DNA of 44,298 nucleotides, from positions 1 to 44,298 of the forward strand of contig CANRDN010000015.1 of the NCBI GenBank assembly GCA_947629375.1. Reading direction: 5' to 3'. Shown piece by piece: positions 35,028 through 42,558 of this stretch. The notes beneath the pieces are model-generated. The model ran no database searches. It was not told the DNA's origin and saw only the letters and a program-made list of their open reading frames with translations. The stretch's first letter is position 1, and each line of letters opens with the position of its first letter. The stretch is from an uncultured Bacilli bacterium. GTDB lineage: Bacteria; Bacillota_I; Bacilli_A; RF39; UBA660. The translations under genes were made by a program, and so were the position numbers.

Positions 35028-35053
35028 ATTTTTCATCCTCCATATCTAATTAT

Positions 35054-35083
35054 ATTATACTTTTAACCATTTGTGTTTGTCAA
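35054..35083 (-). promoter_or_regulatory. strong sigma-A promoter inside the type VII-like cluster
   Basis: Perfect minus-strand TTGACA (35078-35083), an 18-base spacer, and perfect TATAAT (35054-35059). This is the closest match to consensus in the window. Confidence 0.88.
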
Positions 35084-35089
35084 CAATAT

Positions 35090-35105
35090 TGTAAACACGT
35101 TTACA
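35090..35105. promoter_or_regulatory. palindrome upstream of the internal promoter
   Basis: TGTAAAC and GTTTACA arms (7 bp, 2-base centre) lie 6 bases upstream of the -35 element. They nest inside a longer stem (CAACAATA with TATTGTTG). No T run follows. This may be an operator for an activator or repressor. Confidence 0.5.
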
Positions 35106-35116
35106 CTTTGTGACAA

Positions 35117-36859
35117 TTATTGTTGCGTCATAGTGTTTAAGAATTCGTCTAAAGAAGCACTAAAATCTTCTTCTTTAATATTGTTATTTTGAATATCATT
35201 TAAGATATTAACAATATCATTTTCTAAATCGTTTCTATTCTCTACGTTAAAGTCTTGTGAACTGTTATTAATGTAATCAAGAACTCTATTTGTTTTGTTA
35301 AATGTATCAATAGAGATTTTTTGATTCTCTAATAAACTTTCATTTAAATCAACTACATTTAAAGTGTTTTTATATTGTTCTTCAGTAATTGTTCCATTTT
35401 CTAACATAATACTCATATTATTATTTAGACTAACTATATGATTATAATCTCCTTCTGTTATACTACTATCTAGTAAATTTGTCATTTTGTCCATTATTGA
35501 AACACTTTGTTTATATGTTTCTTCACTCATTTTTCCTTCATACAAGAAGTATTGCATATTTGTGTTAGATAATACTACTTCACTGTATGTTTGTTCTGTC
35601 ATTTTGCCATTTTCTACAAGTAAACGCATTTTTTCAAATGATGATATCGTTTCTTTATATGTTTCTTCACTCATTTTTCCTTCTGACACTAGGTAAGACA
35701 TCTTATTAATCATTCCAACCATTCCTTTATATGTTTCTTCACTCATCTTACCTTCTTTTAATAATTGTTCCATTTCTTTCATAAGTGTCACAGTTTCTTT
35801 GTATGTTTCTTCTGTCATCTTACCAGAATTTAATACGCTAGCTAATTCGTTCATGAGGGCAACTGTTTCTTTATATGTTTCTTCACTCATCCTGCCTTCA
35901 CCTAACAAGTCTGTTAGTTCTTTCATAAAAGCAACTGTTTCTTTATACGTTTCTTCACTCATCTTGCCTTCACCTAGCAAATCTGTTAGTTTTTTCATAA
36001 GAGCAACTGTTTCTTTATATGTTTCTTCACTCATCTTGCCTTCACCTAGCAAGTCTGTTAGTTTTTTCATAAGAGCAACTGTTTCTTTATACGTTTCTTC
36101 ACTCATCTTGCCTTCACCTAACAAGTCTGTTAGTTCTTTCATAAGAGCAACTACTGACTTGTAAGTTTCTTCACTCATCTTGCCTTCACCTAACAAGTCT
36201 GTTAGTTCTTTCATAAGAGCAACTACTGACTTGTAAGTTTCTTCACTCATCATGCCTTCACCTAGCAAATCTGTTAGTTTTTTCATAAGGACAACTACTG
36301 ACTTGTAAGTTTCTTCACTCATCTTGCCCTCACCTAACAGTTCTGTTAGTTTTTTCATAAGAACAACTACTGACTTGTAAGTTTCTTCACTCATCGTGCC
36401 ATTTCCAAACATTTCTTCTAGTTGTTGCATAAGTTCTACAACCGCTTTGTATGTATCTTGACCCATTTTACCAGTCTCAAACATTTCTTCTAGCAACTGC
36501 ATAAGTTCTACAACATCTGAACCTTGTGCTTCGGTACCATCTCCTGCTGTAACATCACTCGCTGTTCCAAACTCACTTCCCTCAATTTGATGTTGGTCAC
36601 CACGCATATTAAGTAAACTATCAAGATAATTTTGTGCACAATCCACATATCTACCCGTTTTTAATGATATTTCATCAGCATAAGAATTAAGTCCATTAAA
36701 AAATTTAATATCTAGTCCACTTATCATACCAGACAACGCTGATAATCCAGATTCCTCCGTACTTTCAGTACCAAAAGATTTATTAAAGGCATTGTTAGAG
36801 GCTTTTATAGCATTAAGATTAGCTTGAGCATTTTCAAAATCAACTTTTATCTTTGCCAT
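35117..36859 (-). CDS. tandem SHOCT-like helical repeat protein (580 aa)
   Basis: Residues 1-115 are a non-repeated N-terminal part, helical and without Trp, which could be an ESX-like export domain. From about 116 to 522 there are about 17 tandem 24-residue units of the type LMKKLTDLLGEGKMSEETYK. Each looks like a SHOCT helical hairpin: leucine-rich first helix, Gly-x-(I/M) turn, then SEETYK-type second helix. The central seven units are nearly identical and the outer ones degenerate. The C-terminus (to 580) is acidic and helical. GGAGG is 6 bases before the ATG and a good promoter precedes it. Function is unknown; by context it may be a type VII-linked scaffold, surface rod or binding protein. 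Confidence 0.85.
   Translation of the reverse strand: MAKIKVDFENAQANLNAIKASNNAFNKSFGTESTEESGLSALSGMISGLDIKFFNGLNSYADEISLKTGRYVDCAQNYLDSLLNMRGDQHQIEGSEFGTASDVTAGDGTEAQGSDVVELMQLLEEMFETGKMGQDTYKAVVELMQQLEEMFGNGTMSEETYKSVVVLMKKLTELLGEGKMSEETYKSVVVLMKKLTDLLGEGMMSEETYKSVVALMKELTDLLGEGKMSEETYKSVVALMKELTDLLGEGKMSEETYKETVALMKKLTDLLGEGKMSEETYKETVALMKKLTDLLGEGKMSEETYKETVAFMKELTDLLGEGRMSEETYKETVALMNELASVLNSGKMTEETYKETVTLMKEMEQLLKEGKMSEETYKGMVGMINKMSYLVSEGKMSEETYKETISSFEKMRLLVENGKMTEQTYSEVVLSNTNMQYFLYEGKMSEETYKQSVSIMDKMTNLLDSSITEGDYNHIVSLNNNMSIMLENGTITEEQYKNTLNVVDLNESLLENQKISIDTFNKTNRVLDYINNSSQDFNVENRNDLENDIVNILNDIQNNNIKEEDFSASLDEFLNTMTQQ
35294..36514. repeat. 72-bp tandem repeats (about 17 copies)
   Basis: The 24-codon period is exact through most of the array. 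Copies between about 35867 and 36370 differ by only a few bases, so recent expansion or gene conversion is likely. One outer unit lacks a codon. Confidence 0.9.
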
Positions 36860-36888
36860 ATAGCGCCTCCTTTAGTATAACTACCTTT

Positions 36889-36917
36889 ATTATACAATCA
36901 TATTTAAAATATCGCAA
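36889..36917 (-). promoter_or_regulatory. sigma-A promoter at the head of the type VII-like cluster
   Basis: TATAAT (36889-36894) with TTGCGA (36912-36917) 17 bases upstream on the minus strand, about 30 bases before the ATG at 36859. Confidence 0.7.
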
Positions 36918-36927
36918 AATTTATTTA

Positions 36928-36960
36928 AAAAAAAATGGAAAACAGTGTTAAATGTTTCCC
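36928..36960 (-). terminator. terminator of der and the small gene behind it
   Basis: GGAAAACA (36937-36944) pairs with TGTTTCC (36953-36959). Nine T follow after one A on the minus strand. Confidence 0.82.
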
Positions 36961-37142
36961 ATCATTTTCTGAACATTTTGAATTTGTTGTTCAATTTCTT
37001 TAGACTTTTTAATATATTCATCGTTGCTTATCTGTTTGTTTTCAAACCTTTGATTTAATAAATCTTTTGCTTTCTCTAAATTTTTAAGTGTTGCTTCATA
37101 AGTTGCATTTCTTTGTGCATTCAAATTTGTATTAAATATCAT
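36948..37142 (-). CDS. small SHOCT-like protein (64 aa)
   Basis: MIFNTNLNAQ leads into a single helical hairpin: LEKAKDLLNQRFENKQISNDEYIKK and a final helix ending VQKMMGNI. The hairpin has the SHOCT pattern (Leu-rich helix, turn with Ile-Ser, Glu-Tyr helix) seen as tandem units in the neighbouring 580-aa protein. The start is ATG 37142, 1 base after the der stop, with AGGAGTGA in the end of der; it is translationally coupled. Function unknown. Confidence 0.75.
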   Translation of the reverse strand: MIFNTNLNAQRNATYEATLKNLEKAKDLLNQRFENKQISNDEYIKKSKEIEQQIQNVQKMMGNI

Positions 37143-37143
37143 T

Positions 37144-38448
37144 TTATTCACTCCTATTCTTAAATTGTAACACAATTGGTGTTCCTTCTAACTCAAAATT
37201 TTCTCTTAGTTTGTTTTCCAAGTATCTTTCATAAGAGAAATGTACAAGACCTTTATTGTTTACGTGGAAAGTAAATTTAGGAGGTTTAGTTCCTGATTGA
37301 TTTGTAAAGTATATTTTTAATCTTTTACCTTTGTATGAAGGTGGAATGTTTAAAGTATAAGCGTCATTTATAACATCATTTAATAAATTTGTAGGTATTT
37401 CTCGTTTGATATTTTCACTTACTTTTAAAACTTCAGGCATAATTGTATGAATTCTTTTCTTAGTTAAAGCACTTGTAAAGACGATAGGAACATAACTTAA
37501 GAATTGAAATTCATTACGCACTTTTTTGATGTAATCTTTTATATCTTGATCTTTTTGAGTATCCCACTTATTTACAACAATTATAAGTCCTTTACCTTCT
37601 TCAAGAACATAACCTGCTATATGTTTATCGTGTTCAATTATTCCTTCTTCAGCATTTATTACTAAAAGACAAATATCGGATCTTTCTATAGCTTTCATAC
37701 TTCTTAGTAAGCTATATTTTTCGATATTTTCGTATACTTTCCCTTTTTTTCTCATTCCAGCAGTATCGATAATTACAAATTCTTCATCATTATATTTCAT
37801 AACTGTATCGATAGCATCTCTTGTTGTACCTGCAACATCACTTACAATTACTCTTTCTTCGTTTAACATTGCATTTATCAAACTGCTCTTTCCAACATTT
37901 GGTCTACCGATAACGGAAAACTTTAGTCTTTTATCTTCAGCATAGAATTCTTTTTTCTCGAAAGTTTTTACAATCTCATCTTTTAATTCAAAAAATCCAA
38001 TTCCATGTTCACCACTTACTGGAATATAACTATCAAATCCAAGTTCATAAAAATCATAAATGTTATCTTCTGTCTTTTTATTATCGATTTTATTAATAAC
38101 TACTACTACCCTTTTACCACTATTTCTTAGCATATCTCTAACAAGGAAATCGTTAGTAGTCAACCCTTCTTTACCATCTACAACAAAAAGAACAACATCT
38201 GCTTCATCAATTGCTATTTCAGCTTGCATTTTAATTACATCGTTGAATTTATCTAGTGAAGCATCGATACCACCTGTATCTATTACATTAAATTTATAAT
38301 CTTTATATGTTGCTGTACTATAAATTCTATCCCTTGTAACCCCAGGTGTATCTTCAATTATTGATATTTTTTCTCCAACTAACTTATTAAAGATAGTACT
38401 TTTCCCAACATTTGGTCTACCTACTAATGCTACTGTTGGTATTTTCAT
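37144..38448 (-). CDS. der: ribosome-assembly GTPase Der/EngA (434 aa)
   Basis: A GTPase with two tandem G domains needed for large ribosomal subunit maturation. First domain: GRPNVGKST near 9-17, DTPGVTRD, VINKID. Second domain: GRPNVGKSS near 182, DVAGTTRD, NKWD. A C-terminal KH-like domain ends with KLRENFELEGTPIVLQFKNR. Length is typical. The start is ATG 38448 with AAGGGGTGA upstream. Confidence 0.98.
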   Translation of the reverse strand: MKIPTVALVGRPNVGKSTIFNKLVGEKISIIEDTPGVTRDRIYSTATYKDYKFNVIDTGGIDASLDKFNDVIKMQAEIAIDEADVVLFVVDGKEGLTTNDFLVRDMLRNSGKRVVVVINKIDNKKTEDNIYDFYELGFDSYIPVSGEHGIGFFELKDEIVKTFEKKEFYAEDKRLKFSVIGRPNVGKSSLINAMLNEERVIVSDVAGTTRDAIDTVMKYNDEEFVIIDTAGMRKKGKVYENIEKYSLLRSMKAIERSDICLLVINAEEGIIEHDKHIAGYVLEEGKGLIIVVNKWDTQKDQDIKDYIKKVRNEFQFLSYVPIVFTSALTKKRIHTIMPEVLKVSENIKREIPTNLLNDVINDAYTLNIPPSYKGKRLKIYFTNQSGTKPPKFTFHVNNKGLVHFSYERYLENKLRENFELEGTPIVLQFKNRSE

Positions 38449-38470
38449 AGTATCACCCCTTGACTTCGTA

Positions 38471-38498
38471 ATTATAACATAATTTGTAATTATTGTAA
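38471..38498 (-). promoter_or_regulatory. probable promoter of der
   Basis: TATAAT (38471-38476) with TTACAA (38493-38498) and a 16-base spacer on the minus strand. The -35 overlaps the end of the upstream gene. Confidence 0.5.
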
Positions 38499-38903
38499 AT
38501 TAGAAGTCTCAAGAGAATAATGTTCACAAATTTTATAAATATCTTTCTTATCGACAATGTTAAGTCTAATTTTATTGTCAGCAACTTCCTGTTTATCTCT
38601 ATCTACAATTTGAAAGTCATCTATGAATATTAGAGGTTCTTTACTACTTCTCACTACTTTTAAATCAATCGTCTTGTTATAAAAACTATCTTCATCAGTC
38701 TTATAAAAAGTTAATATTGTTAATAAATCTTTTACATAATAAATATTAACTTCATAAAAGCCATATATATCATAGTAATATTTTTTTCTTATATTAATTA
38801 ATATTTTCTTTAAATCATCATATAAATTATCTTCATCTAATTTTAAATAAGATGAATTTACTTTTACAATTATTTTCTTATCACTTAAAAATTTAACATT
38901 CAT
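38490..38903 (-). CDS. uncharacterised small protein (137 aa)
   Basis: No signal peptide or membrane segment. The sequence is Lys/Asp/Tyr-rich with alternating strands and helices: KFLSDKKIIVKVNSSYLKL, then a helix (DDLKKILINIRKKYYYDI), EVNIYYVKDLLTILTFYKT and DLKVVRSSKEPLIFIDDFQI. I do not recognise the family. AGGAGT lies upstream of the ATG. It sits between der and a membrane protein gene with its own promoter. Confidence 0.7.
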   Translation of the reverse strand: MNVKFLSDKKIIVKVNSSYLKLDEDNLYDDLKKILINIRKKYYYDIYGFYEVNIYYVKDLLTILTFYKTDEDSFYNKTIDLKVVRSSKEPLIFIDDFQIVDRDKQEVADNKIRLNIVDKKDIYKICEHYSLETSNLQ

Positions 38904-38919
38904 TTTATACTCCTAAAGT

Positions 38920-38947
38920 ATAATATGATAAAAATAATTTTAGGCAA
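38920..38947 (-). promoter_or_regulatory. promoter of the 137-aa gene
   Basis: TTGCCT (38942-38947), 16-base spacer, TATTAT (38920-38925) on the minus strand, directly behind the preceding terminator. Confidence 0.5.
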
Positions 38948-38971
38948 AAGAAAAAGCACTCTAAAGTGCTT
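38945..38971 (-). terminator. terminator of the 220-aa membrane protein gene
   Basis: AAGCACT (38954-38960) and AGTGCTT (38965-38971), then TTTTTCTTTT on the minus strand. Confidence 0.88.
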
Positions 38972-39632
38972 ACTTTTTGATATATTCGTATAAGTCGTAA
39001 ATGTTTCCATTAGCTGTTTGAGCAAAAGCTGTCTTTATGCAATAATCACTTTCTCTATCACAATTTGTTCCTTCATAGAACTTGATAACTTGATCTAAAT
39101 CAAGAGTTCCATAAGATTTATAAGTTTCTGTTGTCATTGCATCTTCAATCATAATGTATTCTACTTTACCACTATCTAATAGAACAAATATTGTGTTTAA
39201 GTCAGAATCTAAATCAAATGTAGACATATGTACATCTACAACATTAGCTGAAAATGTTACTAAGTGATCTTTTTCTGTTTGACCATCATATGAATGCTCA
39301 ACTAAATTTAATTGAGATTTTGTGTTTCCATATTCAATATTTATATAGTTTCCATTTAATCCAGAATAAGTTCCAAAAAGAACATCATATTGATTTTCAC
39401 TATCTCCAACTATATATTTTTGATCAAATCCTAGAGTGTTACTTTTTTTAGTTGTACCTCCTGCTGTTAGAATGAAACCATTGTCATCAGATTCATTTCT
39501 ACTCTTAGCACGGAATACTCTCTCTTTTAAATCACCTGATAGAACAAATCCACCAATAAAAGCAATTACTGCAACTACAATAACTATAGACTTTATAATA
39601 GCATCTTGAGCTTCTCTCTTTTTCTTTTCCAT
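38970..39632 (-). CDS. single-pass membrane protein of unknown function (220 aa)
   Basis: A basic start (MEKKKREAQ) and one membrane helix (about 13-35) are followed by an external-type domain: strand-rich GFDQKYIVGDSENQYDVLFG, NYINIEYGNTKSQLNLVEHS and a C-terminal segment with two Cys (TNCDRESDYCIKT) that may form a disulfide. The start is ATG 39632 with GAGAGG upstream; ATG 39638 overlaps that site. Not recognised as a known family. Confidence 0.72.
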   Translation of the reverse strand: MEKKKREAQDAIIKSIVIVVAVIAFIGGFVLSGDLKERVFRAKSRNESDDNGFILTAGGTTKKSNTLGFDQKYIVGDSENQYDVLFGTYSGLNGNYINIEYGNTKSQLNLVEHSYDGQTEKDHLVTFSANVVDVHMSTFDLDSDLNTIFVLLDSGKVEYIMIEDAMTTETYKSYGTLDLDQVIKFYEGTNCDRESDYCIKTAFAQTANGNIYDLYEYIKK

Positions 39633-39661
39633 AAACATCCTCTCTCTACTTTCATAATTTT

Positions 39662-39690
39662 ATTATAATATTTGTTTATTTTATAGTAAA
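39662..39690 (-). promoter_or_regulatory. promoter of the 220-aa membrane protein gene
   Basis: TATAAT (39662-39667) with TTTACT (39685-39690) 17 bases upstream on the minus strand. Confidence 0.55.
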
Positions 39691-39740
39691 GATTATTTTT
39701 GCTTTTTTACAAATTAGGACATTTTTAATGGAAAAAGAGT

Positions 39741-39762
39741 GTAAAAAAAGCACTATGTGCTT
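39741..39762 (-). terminator. terminator of ackA-nrnA-ysxC
   Basis: AAGCAC (39748-39753) and GTGCTT (39757-39762) overlap the ysxC stop. Seven T follow on the minus strand. Confidence 0.85.
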
Positions 39763-40348
39763 ATTTTCCTAGTATTTCTTCTATAACTTTTAAGACTTCT
39801 TCTCTTCCTGTTTTAGTAACACTTGAGAAAAGTATTACATTGTCCCCTACTACAAGATCTATTGTTTCTCTTAAAAGTTTTAAGTTTTTATCTTTTTCAC
39901 GAGATGAAACCTTATCTGTCTTAGTAGCAATTATAGTAACGGGTATTTGATAATACTTCAAAAAGTCATACATCATTTTATCGTCACTTGTAGGTTTATG
40001 TCTAAAATCTATAAGTAAAAATACTCTTTTTAGTGTTTCCCTTCTTTGAAGATATTCTTCGACCATAAGACCAAATTTTCTTATTTCTTCTTTAGATGTG
40101 TCGGCGTATCCATATCCAGGGACATCTACAAGATAAAAGTTATCTTCGACATTATAGAAGTTTATCGTACTAGTTTTACCAGGTTTAGAAGATATTCTAG
40201 CTAAGTTTTTTCTATTAACCAAAGTATTTAGAAAGCTACTTTTTCCGACATTACTTCTTCCAATCATAATAAACTCTGGAAGATTTCCTTCGGGATACTG
40301 GCTTCTTCTTACTGCTGTTACTTCTAAGTTAACATTGTCAAGCTTCAT
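39761..40348 (-). CDS. ysxC: ribosome-biogenesis GTPase YsxC/EngB (195 aa)
   Basis: A small essential GTPase for assembly of the 50S subunit. G1 is GRSNVGKSS, followed by SSKPGKTSTINFY (G2), DVPGYGYA (G3), TKTDK (G4) and SSVTKTG (G5). Length matches the family. The start is ATG 40348, which begins one base after the stop of the phosphoesterase gene; upstream in-frame codons belong to an extension without a ribosome binding site. Confidence 0.97.
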   Translation of the reverse strand: MKLDNVNLEVTAVRRSQYPEGNLPEFIMIGRSNVGKSSFLNTLVNRKNLARISSKPGKTSTINFYNVEDNFYLVDVPGYGYADTSKEEIRKFGLMVEEYLQRRETLKRVFLLIDFRHKPTSDDKMMYDFLKYYQIPVTIIATKTDKVSSREKDKNLKLLRETIDLVVGDNVILFSSVTKTGREEVLKVIEEILGK

Positions 40349-40349
40349 A

Positions 40350-41300
40350 TCAATTACCTGCCTTTCTAAACTCCTTGCAAATATCATCTAAGTCTTTTAT
40401 TAAAAGTTCAACTTCTTCAAGATTTTTAACTCTTGCTCCACTCGCTAACTTGTGGCCACCACCATTATACTTTTCAGCAATTTGGTTGATGCTTGGCCCA
40501 CGAGATCTTATATTAAACTTATATTGATTATTTTTAACGTCTTCCGATATAGTTGCCCAAACGATTACTTCGTCAATATTGTTATAGTTGTTTACCATAT
40601 TTCCTGCCGAACTTGAGTCCACACCATACTTAGTTAAAGTATCATTAGAGATTATTACATAAGCAAGTCCGTTATCAGTTAAAGTTAAATTTTCTGAAAT
40701 ATAACCTTGAAATCTTACTTCGCTGAATGGTCTTGCATACAACTTTTTATAAAGACTTTCCGTTTCTAGATTATAATCATCGATAAGTCCTTCTATTATT
40801 CTCAAAGTATTGGATGTCGTGTTGAACAAAAATCTATTTGTATCAGATATTATTCCATAGAACAAGTACTCTGCTACTTTTTTATTCATGGGAATATTAT
40901 TTTCTTTTATAAAACGATAGACTAGCTCTGATGCGCTTGATGACGCAGTATCTATGTACTCAAACTCCCCTAACTTCTCAATAAAAGGATGATGATCTAT
41001 TTTACAAACATTAGGAAATAAATCGACATTTACCCCATCGACTCTTTTTTTATCTGGAGTATCGACAACAATTAATAAGACATCTTCATTATTTGTCTTT
41101 TCATATTTATCAAGTTTTGGGAAGTAATTGTATCTTGAACTTTTAGTTCCTACAGCATAAACTTTTTTATCTTCAAAATTTAGTTCTATCGTCTCTTTAA
41201 GAGCAAACTGACTTCCTAAAGCATCAGGATCTACTCCAATATGTCTTGCAATTACAATGGTATTATATTGTTTTATTTTTTCATATATTTGCTTAAGCAT
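40350..41300 (-). CDS. nrnA: DHH/DHHA1 phosphoesterase, NrnA-like (316 aa)
   Basis: Likely degrades short oligoribonucleotides and pAp. The DHH domain has HIGVDPDALGS, VVDTPDKKRVD and KIDHHPF, and the C-terminal DHHA1 domain ends with the substrate loop GGGHKLASGA. Length is typical for NrnA (about 313 aa). It begins 10 bases after ackA and ends with TGA, immediately followed by ysxC. A cyclic-dinucleotide phosphodiesterase role is less likely because no membrane or PAS/GGDEF region is attached. Confidence 0.88.
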   Translation of the reverse strand: MLKQIYEKIKQYNTIVIARHIGVDPDALGSQFALKETIELNFEDKKVYAVGTKSSRYNYFPKLDKYEKTNNEDVLLIVVDTPDKKRVDGVNVDLFPNVCKIDHHPFIEKLGEFEYIDTASSSASELVYRFIKENNIPMNKKVAEYLFYGIISDTNRFLFNTTSNTLRIIEGLIDDYNLETESLYKKLYARPFSEVRFQGYISENLTLTDNGLAYVIISNDTLTKYGVDSSSAGNMVNNYNNIDEVIVWATISEDVKNNQYKFNIRSRGPSINQIAEKYNGGGHKLASGARVKNLEEVELLIKDLDDICKEFRKAGN

Positions 41301-41310
41301 TAACCATTTC

Positions 41311-42492
41311 CTATCTATTATTAATAATATTTAATGTATCTCTTGCAATCATTAACTCTTCATTTGTAGGTACTACATATACAGCTACTTTAGAGTCTTT
41401 TGTACTAATCTTAGTAAACTTTCCACGAACATTATTTGCTTCTAAGTCAATTTTAATACCAAGACACGCAAGTTTTTCGATAACTTTTGCACGAGTTTCT
41501 GGACTGTTTTCTCCAATACCTGCAGTGAAAGCGATAACATCAACGTGACCTAGAAGTACATAATATTGAGCAATGTATTTAACGATTGAGTTAACATACA
41601 TATCTTGGGCAAGAGCACATCTTTCGTTTCCGTTTTTAATACCATCTTCGATATCACGAGAATCACTACTTACTCCAGATATGCCTAAAAATCCTGACTT
41701 TTTATTTAAGTCATCCATTATTTCGCCAGCACTTTTTCCTTCTTTTTCCATTATGTAAGGAACGATTGAAACGTCAATATCTCCACTTCTTGTTCCCATA
41801 ATGATTCCAGCGTGTGGTGTGAATCCCATTGATGTATCGACACATTTTCCATCTCTTATTGCTGTTATACTTCCACCATTTCCTAAATGGCAAGAGATGA
41901 TGTTTAATTTATCTCCAAGTTCTTCTTTTAAAGTTTCAGCAATAAATCTGTGGCTTGTTCCATGAGCACCATATTTTCTTATATGATAATCTTCATACCA
42001 AGAATAAGGTACTGGGTATAAGAATCTTTCTTTTTCCATTGTTTGATGGAATGCTGTATCAAAGACTCCTACCATTGGAGTTTTAGGTAAAACTTCTTTG
42101 AAAGCTTTAATACATAGTGCATTAGCAGGATTGTGAAGAGGCGCAAAATCACTAAATTTAATTATGTCATCTACTACTTCATCTGTAATCATAACTGATT
42201 CACTATACTTATCTCCACCGTGAACTAGTCTGTGTCCTACTCCTTCGATTTCTTCTAAATTAGATATAACTTGTAATTCGATAAGTTTTTCTAATAAAAT
42301 TTTAACTGCTGTTAAATGACTATCAAGGTCTTGTTCAACCTTAATTTTTTCTCCTTTGTATTTTAAAGTATAAACTCCATTTTCAATACCGATACGCTCA
42401 AATACTCCTGATATTAATACTTCTTCAGTACTCATATCAAATAATGAGAATTTAAGTGAACTACTACCAGCATTTATTGATATTATTTTCAT
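41311..42492 (-). CDS. ackA: acetate kinase (393 aa)
   Basis: Converts acetyl phosphate and ADP to acetate and ATP, the energy-yielding end of fermentation. MKIISINAGSSSLKFSLFD, GHRLVHGG, VFDTAFHQTM (with the catalytic Asp and His), HLGNGGS and FTAGIGENS are all present. Length is standard. AGAGGGA is placed before the ATG. First gene of the ackA-nrnA-ysxC unit. Confidence 0.98.
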   Translation of the reverse strand: MKIISINAGSSSLKFSLFDMSTEEVLISGVFERIGIENGVYTLKYKGEKIKVEQDLDSHLTAVKILLEKLIELQVISNLEEIEGVGHRLVHGGDKYSESVMITDEVVDDIIKFSDFAPLHNPANALCIKAFKEVLPKTPMVGVFDTAFHQTMEKERFLYPVPYSWYEDYHIRKYGAHGTSHRFIAETLKEELGDKLNIISCHLGNGGSITAIRDGKCVDTSMGFTPHAGIIMGTRSGDIDVSIVPYIMEKEGKSAGEIMDDLNKKSGFLGISGVSSDSRDIEDGIKNGNERCALAQDMYVNSIVKYIAQYYVLLGHVDVIAFTAGIGENSPETRAKVIEKLACLGIKIDLEANNVRGKFTKISTKDSKVAVYVVPTNEELMIARDTLNIINNR

Positions 42493-42517
42493 ATTTATCC
42501 CTCTTTCTAATAACCTT

Positions 42518-42546
42518 ATTTTATCAAATATAACTTAATTTGTGAA
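42518..42546 (-). promoter_or_regulatory. sigma-A promoter of ackA
   Basis: TTCACA (42541-42546), 17-base spacer, TAAAAT (42518-42523) on the minus strand. Confidence 0.65.
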
Positions 42547-42558
42547 CACTTTAAAACA

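Noticed and set aside
35294-36514. CRISPR-like array in the 72-bp repeats
   Set aside because: The repeats abut with no spacers and keep an exact 24-codon frame.
35117-36859. TPR or ankyrin repeat protein
   Set aside because: The period is 24 residues and not 33-34, and the Gly-x-(I/M)-S/T-E-E-x-(Y/F) turn fits SHOCT hairpins better.
23080-40352. Mollicutes-type genetic code (TGA as Trp)
   Set aside because: TGA ends the genes at 23080, 32459 and 40350. The last is immediately followed by the ysxC start, and all Trp-containing motifs that I checked use TGG.
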